Position numbers and translations under genes: made by a program. DNA of 64,000 bases from Spirochaetia bacterium (GTDB lineage Bacteria > Spirochaetota > Leptospiria > Leptospirales > Leptonemataceae). The notes under the pieces are model-generated. The model made no database searches, was not told where the DNA came from, and saw only the letters and a program-made list of their open reading frames with translations. Location: the NCBI GenBank assembly GCA_021413825.1, contig JAIOPQ010000001.1:1-64000 (forward strand), in the 5' to 3' direction. Of this stretch, positions 42,631 through 49,940 are shown piece after piece (the first letter of the stretch is position 1; every line of letters begins with the position of its first letter).

Positions 42631-43944
42631 TCAAACTGCAAGCCCGCATTTGTTATTCCAGGCCTTCCACTGCAAATTGTATATCAAGCTCATCAACCCG
42701 GGATCTCTGGTTTCAAGTTTGAGCATTCGCGCAAGCACAAGGTCACCTTCATGGAATGCATTTTTTGTCAGATCGCCCGTATCTTTTGTCTGGTGCGCCT
42801 CGATATCCTTACGCATAAAATCATTTTCCAGTCTGTCGTATTCTTCACGAATCAGCTGGTGCATGCGGGGATAGTCGCGCAGGGCCCGTCTGTGCAATAG
42901 TTCATGGCGCCACCAGAGCGATGCATCTGGCGCGGCAGTTGGAACCCCGGCCAGAACTCCTGGATCGGCCGATCCAAAATAAACAGGCTTGAAGAGCGAC
43001 AGACAGGGTGCAGCACTTCCAGTCAACCAGACTGTATGTTTTCCATTAGGTCTGAGCTCTGCAACCATTGAACCAGTAGTCTGACTGGGCGTGACCGGTC
43101 CTTTCGCATGCAAACACACCGAGCCCATGCTCGATATTGTTGGAGAGAAACCAGGGCCATCATGTGCTCCGTGGCTGCGCAGTATTCCCATGGCAGTCCT
43201 GGCATCCAATTTTGAATTTGCCCGAACTCCCCCTTCCGTGGTTTGCCGACGAACCGTACACTTACTCATGTAGGTGAAGAATCGATCCGAAAACGCCTCG
43301 CGAAAACTCAAGTTAGCCCCGTGCTTCAGGCGCCCACTCTTCTCAGAAAACTCTCTGAGCCCTTTGGAAGAATCATCGAAGTCGGATTCAAGCGTTAGCC
43401 CATTTGAAATAGAACGATAGTCCTTAACTTTCTTCAATGCCCAGTGTCTATCTACCGTTTCAAGTACGATAGCTGAAGTTGGATCTGCGATCAAAAATGA
43501 ATTATGATAATAGAAATTCTTATCGTGATACCCACTCATAGCATCCTGACCGTATGTCTCGAGGTGATCGGTTATGCACTTTGCCGCTGCAGTTGCTGAG
43601 TCTGCGCGTTCAAGGGCTATGCGAAGTAGATCCATGCCCAATAGCCCATTATTCTTTTTTGCGAACGGGATTCTGGTGAATACAGCCTCATTCCCGATTG
43701 CAACTCCCTTTTCATTTACACCCATTTCAGCGCCCCAGATCCAGAAGGGTTTTGAAAGTATTACTTCAAAGGTGTGTTTTGCCTGGGGAATTTCAATGTA
43801 GGTAGCTTTGAGAGTTTTTTCTGAATGGTCTGCTGCACCAAATCGGACAATTGCCTGGGCCTCATTGGGTTCACGGTCAGAATTCTTTGCAAGGATGGTG
43901 TTTCCGGATGTTACGGAAGGAAGGGCGACGAAAGTATCACACAT
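42631..43944 (-). CDS. C69-family (secernin/dipeptidase-like) Ntn hydrolase
   Basis: 437 residues from ATG 43944, chosen because the second residue is then Cys (MCDTFVALPSVTSGNTILAKNSDREP), the N-terminal nucleophile of this family once Met is removed; AGGA is eight bases upstream. An ATG six codons earlier would bury the Cys. WIWGAEMGVNEKGVAIGNEAVF and GLLGMDLLRIALERADSA are secernin/C69 features. No signal peptide, so a cytoplasmic peptidase or amidohydrolase; substrate unknown. Head to head with the RluA-type gene. Confidence 0.88.
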   Translation of the reverse strand: MCDTFVALPSVTSGNTILAKNSDREPNEAQAIVRFGAADHSEKTLKATYIEIPQAKHTFEVILSKPFWIWGAEMGVNEKGVAIGNEAVFTRIPFAKKNNGLLGMDLLRIALERADSATAAAKCITDHLETYGQDAMSGYHDKNFYYHNSFLIADPTSAIVLETVDRHWALKKVKDYRSISNGLTLESDFDDSSKGLREFSEKSGRLKHGANLSFREAFSDRFFTYMSKCTVRRQTTEGGVRANSKLDARTAMGILRSHGAHDGPGFSPTISSMGSVCLHAKGPVTPSQTTGSMVAELRPNGKHTVWLTGSAAPCLSLFKPVYFGSADPGVLAGVPTAAPDASLWWRHELLHRRALRDYPRMHQLIREEYDRLENDFMRKDIEAHQTKDTGDLTKNAFHEGDLVLARMLKLETRDPGLMSLIYNLQWKAWNNKCGLAV

Positions 43945-44024
43945 GGACGAATCCTGGAGCATGCCTGCTTTTTTACACGCAGGATTTTGGTTTCCAGGGG
44001 TCGATCTTCAAGGTTTCTGACAGA

Positions 44025-44912
44025 ATGTCCCTGCGCATTCTCAAAACGGCCGCTGATTATCTAATCGTGTACAAGCCAGCAGGACTCCCATTCCATGAGG
44101 ACAGTGAACAGCCCGGAGTAATGCAACTTTTGCGAGCCATGGAAGAGGCAGGGCAGATCCCGGAAGGGGAAAGAATATTTCCAGTTCACCGATTGGATAC
44201 TATGACCTCTGGCATTCTGGTATTTGCGCGCGGCCGCAAAGCTGCAAATCAACTGGGGAATGAGTTCCGGTTCAGCCGCGTTGAAAAAATCTATGCTGCA
44301 ATTTCTGACAGAGCACCAACGCGCGTCATGGGAACGATTTCTGGAGATATGGAAAAGTCGCGGGATGGATCGTGGAAATTGCTTCGCACTACCAATTCAC
44401 CGTCAATCACGCATTTCTTGAGTTATCCATACAAGCACGGTCGTAACCTGCGTTTGTTTCTGTTGCGGCCAAGAACAGGTAAAACGCATCAAATCCGCGT
44501 GGTTCTAAAATCAATCGGGTCGCCGGTGCTAGGAGATGGCAGATATGGTGGCTACGCTGCAGCCCGCAGCGAGAAGCGCGGCTATCTGCATGCAATTGGC
44601 ATTCGTTTCAAGATCGGAGAGAAAACTGTTACCTGGATTGAACCTCCAACGGAAGGCGAAGAATTCCTTACCCCTGAATTCCGGATGACGTTGCACAATG
44701 CCGGGAATCTTTTTGAAATCAAGTGGCCTGGCCTCAAGCCCAAATGGAAAGAAATCGAAGAACGGGCTGCAGCAAAGAAGGAAGCCGCTGAGGGCCGCGG
44801 CAAACGAGGCAGCAGAAAGCCAGGCGACAGCGATAAACCGGCCAAACGTAAGAAGAAGCGCCCCTCAAAACGCCGTGGAAACGAGGATACTCTCAAGCCC
44901 CGCGGGGCCTAA
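44025..44912 (+). CDS. RluA-family pseudouridine synthase with basic tail
   Basis: 295 residues from ATG 44025. Catalytic motif PVHRLDTMTSGILVFAR holds the essential Asp; LRPRTGKTHQIRVVLKSIGSPVLGDGRYGG is the second family signature. No S4 domain. The last 60 residues are Lys/Arg/Glu-rich (rough low complexity, ending in KKKRPSKRRG), probably RNA-binding. The target is an rRNA or tRNA uridine, not determinable here. Confidence 0.92.
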   Translation: MSLRILKTAADYLIVYKPAGLPFHEDSEQPGVMQLLRAMEEAGQIPEGERIFPVHRLDTMTSGILVFARGRKAANQLGNEFRFSRVEKIYAAISDRAPTRVMGTISGDMEKSRDGSWKLLRTTNSPSITHFLSYPYKHGRNLRLFLLRPRTGKTHQIRVVLKSIGSPVLGDGRYGGYAAARSEKRGYLHAIGIRFKIGEKTVTWIEPPTEGEEFLTPEFRMTLHNAGNLFEIKWPGLKPKWKEIEERAAAKKEAAEGRGKRGSRKPGDSDKPAKRKKKRPSKRRGNEDTLKPRGA

Positions 44913-44943
44913 TGGAAGTTCTAAAATCGACCGAAGTACAGGT

Positions 44944-45705
44944 ATGCGAGGGCTTTCTAGACTGGAAAAGGTTGCCCTGATCGCTGTCTGCCTGCTGGGT
45001 GTTTCAGCTGAGATTCCTCGCCCTTACGATCCTGACGGCCAGGTAAAACTGTTCCAGGGAATTCTCAACATCAAACCCGAACGCTATCGCGCTCACCTGC
45101 TTGAATCGTTTGAAGGTGAGCGTTTGTATGAGCCGCGTGCTGCAACCAATCAGCTATCTGATATTCGCTTTCTTGAAGTTCCGCCAAAACTTCCAGCGTT
45201 CGATGCAGAAATCGAATTGTTAAAAACCCGTAACATCGATGCAAGCTCGAGCAAGGTACTATTCTTGAACTTTGGATTTCAGTTTCCCGGGAGAGACCAT
45301 TTCTGGCTCCGTCCAGCGCAACCCGTTGGAATTGCCGGACAGCCATTCAAAATTAGTTTATGGGTACATAGTAAGCGTTATCTCCATACACTCACGCTGC
45401 TTTTTGAAAATTCAAACGGCAAAGAGATTCGCCTATCGGCTGGACGACTAGACTGGGACGGTTGGCGAAGAATCGACTTGCAGGCTCCAGCGAATCTTAC
45501 TGAGCGTGGTCGTAGGCTCGAACGCCGTTATTCTTCAAAGTTCACCGGATTTCTGATTGATTCAAGTCCGCTTGAAGAATCAGGTCCAGTTTGCATCATG
45601 ATCGATAACCTGATTGCGATTTCTGATATGACTGACCTTATGTTTCCAGGTTCAGAAATACCGGACTCATGGACGTACGATAGAAGGGTGCAAATCCGCA
45701 AATAA
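44944..45705 (+). CDS. FlaA-like (flagellar filament sheath) protein
   Basis: 253 residues from ATG 44944. Signal peptide (KVALIAVCLLGVSA), then a FlaA-family pattern: FLNFGFQFPGRDHFWLRPAQPVGIAGQPFKISLWVHSKRYLHTLTLLFENSNGKEIRLSAGRLDWDGWRRIDLQAPANL resembles the outer-layer FlaA proteins that coat spirochete periplasmic flagella, and the end (GPVCIMIDNLIAISDM) also fits. It may be one of several FlaA paralogues; no other flagellar genes are close. The gene begins 31 bases after the RluA stop. Confidence 0.78.
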   Translation: MRGLSRLEKVALIAVCLLGVSAEIPRPYDPDGQVKLFQGILNIKPERYRAHLLESFEGERLYEPRAATNQLSDIRFLEVPPKLPAFDAEIELLKTRNIDASSSKVLFLNFGFQFPGRDHFWLRPAQPVGIAGQPFKISLWVHSKRYLHTLTLLFENSNGKEIRLSAGRLDWDGWRRIDLQAPANLTERGRRLERRYSSKFTGFLIDSSPLEESGPVCIMIDNLIAISDMTDLMFPGSEIPDSWTYDRRVQIRK

Positions 45706-45741
45706 GGCTGGCTAGATTCCCCGGCGGACACTGGATGGACC

Positions 45742-47250
45742 ATGCCATCGTCTTCTCCCGCCTTCCAATTCACGCGCAGCGCCCTCGCCGATTCAACGGC
45801 CGAACTCGCCATTTTTGGCGTCTTGCAACATCCCACTTCAGATGAAATACTCAAAGATACCTGGCTTGATGGCCTCGAATCCCTTAGTCCCGGTGCAACT
45901 GAAATCCTGGCCCAGGAGAAGTTTGATGGATCACGCGACAAAGTAATTCTTCTGAGGAACCCAAAGGGAACCAGCGGACCTGCTAGAATTATCGTAACAG
46001 GTCTTGGCCGAGCGGCCAGGTTGCGTCCAGCAGGGCTAACCACCGCACTCAAGGCTGCATTCGATCGAGCGTTCGGCGTGCGCGATGTAAGCACAGTTGC
46101 CCTTGCACTTCCTGAATTGGAACTTGCAGCAGATTCAGTAATTCTTGCGGCCGTTGACGCAACTCACGATGCGGGCTATGCGTCGCGCGAGGCCAAGAAA
46201 CCTGGCCGTTCAGTTGCAAAAGTAGACCTCCTAGTGAAGGGAGGAATCGAAGAGAAGCCGCAGGCCCTTAAAGAATCAATTGCCATCGCAACGGCTCGCG
46301 CCGCAGCTCGGGATCTGACGAATATGCCGCCTAACGTCAAACGCACATCCACACTCAGCGAAAGAGCGCAAGGTCTGGCCGGTCTTGCCAATGTTTCTGT
46401 GGACGTGATTTCAGATCCTGAATGGATTCAAAAAAACATGCCCTGTTTTTATACAGTAGCAATGGGTTCGCTGGTAACTGATCCACCTAAATTCATTCGA
46501 GTTCACTACAAGCCTGCAAATGCTAAGAAGAGGATAATCCTGGTCGGCAAGAGTGTCATTTTTGATACCGGGGGATATCAAGTCAAAACAGACGATTACA
46601 TGAACACAATGAAAGCAGATATGACCGGTGGGTCCATGGTTCTGGCAGCCATCGAAGCTTTCGCAAAGCTTGAGATTCAAGGAATCGAACTGGCTGCCTA
46701 TCTTGCGGCTACACCAAACATGATCGATGCATATGCAATGCTTCCAGATTCCATTGTTGATACCACCTGTGGCAAAAAGGTCGAGATTCGGCATACAGAT
46801 GCAGAAGGTCGCCTGACGTTAATTGATGCGGTTGCAAAAGCCTGCGAAGAATCACCTGACCTGATTATCACAATCGCTACGCTTACTGGCTCAGCTGCGC
46901 GTGCAGTCGGAGAAGCGATTGCCCTCATGGGAAACAATGATCCTTTACGCGATCGCCTGCGCGATGCTGCGAAGCTTGCCGGCGATCCCGTGCAGACCCT
47001 TGACATCTGGGACGAAGATTTTGAAGATATCAAGAGCAAACTCGATGGCGCTGATATAATCAATACCAGCCAGAACAAGAACCGCGGTGCACAATCTGCG
47101 TGCGCATTCGTGATGAGTGGCCTGACCAGGGAAATCCCATTGTTGCACCTGGATATTGCGGGAGCAGATATGACAAAGGACGAAAAGGCTACTGGCATCG
47201 GTATAAAAGCAGTCTTAAAGTTCCTGATTGCGGAAAGTCAATTGATATGA
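45742..47250 (+). CDS. pepA: Leucyl aminopeptidase (M17)
   Basis: 502 residues, normal length. The two-metal site is present: LVGKSVIFDTGG (Lys, Asp), the second Lys in YQVKTDD, Asp in MKADMTGG, and HTDAEGRLTLIDA holding Asp, Glu and Arg (usually NTDAEGR, here His for Asn). It removes N-terminal residues from peptides in the cytoplasm. The N-terminal domain is more divergent. The stop overlaps the next ATG (ATGA at 47247-47250), an unusual coupling of a peptidase to a signalling phosphatase. Confidence 0.95.
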   Translation: MPSSSPAFQFTRSALADSTAELAIFGVLQHPTSDEILKDTWLDGLESLSPGATEILAQEKFDGSRDKVILLRNPKGTSGPARIIVTGLGRAARLRPAGLTTALKAAFDRAFGVRDVSTVALALPELELAADSVILAAVDATHDAGYASREAKKPGRSVAKVDLLVKGGIEEKPQALKESIAIATARAAARDLTNMPPNVKRTSTLSERAQGLAGLANVSVDVISDPEWIQKNMPCFYTVAMGSLVTDPPKFIRVHYKPANAKKRIILVGKSVIFDTGGYQVKTDDYMNTMKADMTGGSMVLAAIEAFAKLEIQGIELAAYLAATPNMIDAYAMLPDSIVDTTCGKKVEIRHTDAEGRLTLIDAVAKACEESPDLIITIATLTGSAARAVGEAIALMGNNDPLRDRLRDAAKLAGDPVQTLDIWDEDFEDIKSKLDGADIINTSQNKNRGAQSACAFVMSGLTREIPLLHLDIAGADMTKDEKATGIGIKAVLKFLIAESQLI

Positions 47251-48602
47251 AATTGATGGATCTAGTATTTCCAGAGCGGAAGGAACTTCCGTATTCAATC
47301 TATCTGGAAAAGCTGGATGAACAAATTCGCTTCGCCCTGCCATTTGCGGGATTTCTGGGATTTTTTGCCTGGATTCCGTATCTGGTAATCGACCCACTCC
47401 TCCATCCTGAAGTTGCGGCCAAACTCATTCCACTTCGCATTGGACTGACGGCCTGCGGGCTAATCGTCATTTGCGCAGCTCATATAAGAATGCTTCGATC
47501 CTTTGCAATGCCATCTTACTATTTAATTGCGAACTATCTGCTTCAAGCAACTCCAATCATTACCAATCTCTCCGGAAACGATCCTGAGTATCTGACCGGT
47601 TATCAGCTCTCTTTGCTCGTCGTATGTGTGTTTCCCCTGCGATTTACGCATGGCCTTCTCTCAATCGCGTCGTCCATGGTTACGTTTCATGTTTTGGCCG
47701 CTGTTCTTGATCCAGGTTTTTTCACCAGGAAATACTACTCCTGGGGGAACCTTGCGATCTCATTTTTTGTGTCGGCTTTGATAATGTACATCAGCGAAAG
47801 AAACCGTCTTCAATCCGAAGTACGCAAACGCAAACTGGAAGAAACTCGTCTGACTTTGAAGCGACGTACTGAGCAAATTGAAAACGACATGAGCATAGCG
47901 CGGCTGGTGCAGAATAATCTGCTACCGGCTTCATTTCCAGTCACCCCGAATGTAGAGATGGGTGGGTTCTATCAGAGCATGGAACTGATTGGTGGGGATT
48001 TCTACGACATCCATCAGCTCGATGAACAACGTCATCTGCTCTTCATTGCTGATGCGTCAGGTCACGGGGTTTCAGCAGCGCTCGTAGCCGGAATGGCCAA
48101 GCTCTCATTCTATCATGCTATGGAAGCAGGCTGTCAGCGGCCAGACGAACTTCTAAAATTCATGAATCGAGAGATCAAAAAGTTCCTGCGCACTGAACAT
48201 TTCCTTACCGGTTTTGCCCTTTTAATTGATACCAACGAACGCGTAATTGAATACTGCAATGCAGGACACAGGCCAGCGCTCTGCATAGATTCAGAAGGGA
48301 ATATGCGCGAGCTTGATACGCCAGGAACCATTCTGGGTGTCGTAGATGATCCAGGGTATGAGCTCACTACAGCGCATATAGAGAATACTGAGTTCTTCAT
48401 GCTCTACACAGATGGAATTGTTGAAGCCAGGAATCGCAAAGGAGAAGAGTTCGGCCCTGGTCGCCTGGTTCAGGCCTTGCTCAACTATCGTAAAGAATCG
48501 ATTACGCGAATTCCAACCCTGATTTTTTCTGATTTGCGCGCATTCTCTGACGGAATTGTTCCAGGAGACGACCTTACCCTTCTTCTGGCCAGACTGAAAT
48601 AG
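47247..48602 (+). CDS. Membrane SpoIIE/PP2C-type serine phosphatase
   Basis: 451 residues. About six membrane helices (about 30-195: FALPFAGFLGFFAWIPYLVI, IGLTACGLIVICAAHI, LLVVCVFPLRFTHGLLSIASSMVTF), a coiled linker (RLQSEVRKRKLEETRLTLKRRTEQI), then a PP2C-SpoIIE domain (about 215-450) with GGDFYDIHQL and DASGHGVSAALVAGMAK metal-binding aspartates, and VPGDDLTLLLARL at the end. RsbU-like regulator of an anti-anti-sigma factor, but no STAS or RsbW-like gene is nearby. Overlaps pepA. Confidence 0.9.
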   Translation: MKLMDLVFPERKELPYSIYLEKLDEQIRFALPFAGFLGFFAWIPYLVIDPLLHPEVAAKLIPLRIGLTACGLIVICAAHIRMLRSFAMPSYYLIANYLLQATPIITNLSGNDPEYLTGYQLSLLVVCVFPLRFTHGLLSIASSMVTFHVLAAVLDPGFFTRKYYSWGNLAISFFVSALIMYISERNRLQSEVRKRKLEETRLTLKRRTEQIENDMSIARLVQNNLLPASFPVTPNVEMGGFYQSMELIGGDFYDIHQLDEQRHLLFIADASGHGVSAALVAGMAKLSFYHAMEAGCQRPDELLKFMNREIKKFLRTEHFLTGFALLIDTNERVIEYCNAGHRPALCIDSEGNMRELDTPGTILGVVDDPGYELTTAHIENTEFFMLYTDGIVEARNRKGEEFGPGRLVQALLNYRKESITRIPTLIFSDLRAFSDGIVPGDDLTLLLARLK

Positions 48603-48622
48603 AATACTGAATAGAATACTGA
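48600..48622. repeat. Short tandem duplication TAGAATACTGA
   Basis: Two copies with a 12-base period; the first copy contains the SpoIIE stop codon. Intergenic between convergent genes; no further significance seen. Confidence 0.6.
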
Positions 48623-48636
48623 GCCTGGCCTCAAAC

Positions 48637-49326
48637 TCAGCGCTCTTCGCGTTCATCAAACCAGAAACAATCACCTTTAAAAAACCCGTCAGGATATTTC
48701 TCTAAATATTTCCAGATACCGCCTTCAATCTGAAGAACGTTCTTGTATCCTATGGATTGTAAATACGGAACGGCCTTCTCGCATCTAATTCCGCCCGTGC
48801 AAAAAGTTACGACGGGCTTTTCCCGGTCCAGTTCAAGCTTGCTCATGGCCTCGGGGAATTCCTGGAAGGTATCCACTCCAGGATCCACAGCGCCTGCGAA
48901 TGTTCCTACCTGCATCTCATAGCGATTGCGAACATCTAGCATTGTTATTTTCTCGCCCGCTTGCAATCTGGAATGCAGTTCCTCTGCAGTAACATAGGTA
49001 CTGGCTGATTGACTGCGATCAACTGGAATACCCAGCTTGATTATCTCAGTCTTGATCTTGCGCGCAAGTTTTCTGAAAGGCTGTGCGGAAACTTCCATGC
49101 GCTTGATTTCATTTTGAGTTGGTACAAATTCGGGCTTATCCTTCAGCCTCTGTAAATACAAATCGAGTAGCTGTGACTCAGCCCATAGATTGACATTCCA
49201 GCCCTCCTCTGCAACCAGAACCGTGCCAAGCAAACCCAATTCAACCGCAGGTGCATAGAAAGCATCGGCACAGACAACAGGGTCTGTAATTTGGAAACGA
49301 TAGAAACTCAGGATCTCCCTTGGCAT
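48637..49326 (-). CDS. trhO: TrhO-like tRNA uridine hydroxylase, short form
   Basis: 229 residues. N-terminal ferredoxin-like UPF0176 domain (ILSFYRFQITDP, LGTVLVAEEGWNVNLW) and rhodanese domain (about 115-220) with active Cys176 in TFCTGGIRCEKA. TrhO makes 5-hydroxyuridine at tRNA position 34. E. coli TrhO is about 350 residues; this one stops right after GDCFWFDERE, where the Cys-rich C-terminal part normally follows. The downstream DNA shows no continuation in another frame that I could find. Its start adjoins the lipoprotein stop at 49326, so it is the last gene of the MlaC/RND operon. Confidence 0.87.
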   Translation of the reverse strand: MPREILSFYRFQITDPVVCADAFYAPAVELGLLGTVLVAEEGWNVNLWAESQLLDLYLQRLKDKPEFVPTQNEIKRMEVSAQPFRKLARKIKTEIIKLGIPVDRSQSASTYVTAEELHSRLQAGEKITMLDVRNRYEMQVGTFAGAVDPGVDTFQEFPEAMSKLELDREKPVVTFCTGGIRCEKAVPYLQSIGYKNVLQIEGGIWKYLEKYPDGFFKGDCFWFDEREER

Positions 49327-49940
49327 CAGTTGGCGTCAGCGTCGATCTTCTCGAGTTTCTCCTCATCACCCAGTTCAGGATTCGGGAGGCTGTCAAATAA
49401 TTTCGCAATCAGACGATAGAAAGGCGCGCTATACGTTTTTGCCGCTTCACCAAACCGCTTAACGTCCCCGGCAATGAGTGTTCCAAAATCCGAATCATTC
49501 ATCTCGTACGAAACGCTGGCCGTTGCTTCCCAGAGTCGCTCACCGGTTTTACAATCGTATAAACCGGTTACGAGGCCAAGCTTCAGATCCGATCCGTCTT
49601 TCTTTAGACTAGAAATCCGGTGAAGGAATATTCCATTGAGTTTCTTTTCAGCTTTGCAAACGTCCAAAATAGGTCCCGGTTTTGCCGGGTAACCAATGAA
49701 CTCAGAATGATGAATCAAGTGCTCACGCGTGCGGAATACTAACATTTTGTCCCGGACAGGCTGATCGGCAGTAACAGTCGAGCCTTGATCCACAATCACC
49801 GCGACACGTTTCATGTACTTCAATTCATGGGTTTCAAATCCAGGCTTTTGATATACGCTCTTTACGGCACTTGCGCAATTCGCCGCCGCAAGCGCTGCGA
49901 TTAAAGCGCCAAGGGCTACAGGACGTGACACGTGTCTCAT
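49326..49940 (-). CDS. Putative lipoprotein of the RND/MlaC operon
   Basis: 204 residues from ATG 49940, which overlaps the RND stop (ATGA) and has GAGGA six bases upstream. Signal RPVALGALIAALAAANC with lipobox AANC. Mature part: YMKRVAVIVDQGSTVTADQPVRDKMLVFRTREHLIHHSEF and GLVTGLYDCKTGERLWEATASVSYEM, resembling MXAN_6521/LA_1396-type lipoproteins noted in other diderms. Possibly the outer-membrane end of the transport complex encoded with it; not recognised further. Confidence 0.78.
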   Translation of the reverse strand: MRHVSRPVALGALIAALAAANCASAVKSVYQKPGFETHELKYMKRVAVIVDQGSTVTADQPVRDKMLVFRTREHLIHHSEFIGYPAKPGPILDVCKAEKKLNGIFLHRISSLKKDGSDLKLGLVTGLYDCKTGERLWEATASVSYEMNDSDFGTLIAGDVKRFGEAAKTYSAPFYRLIAKLFDSLPNPELGDEEKLEKIDADAN

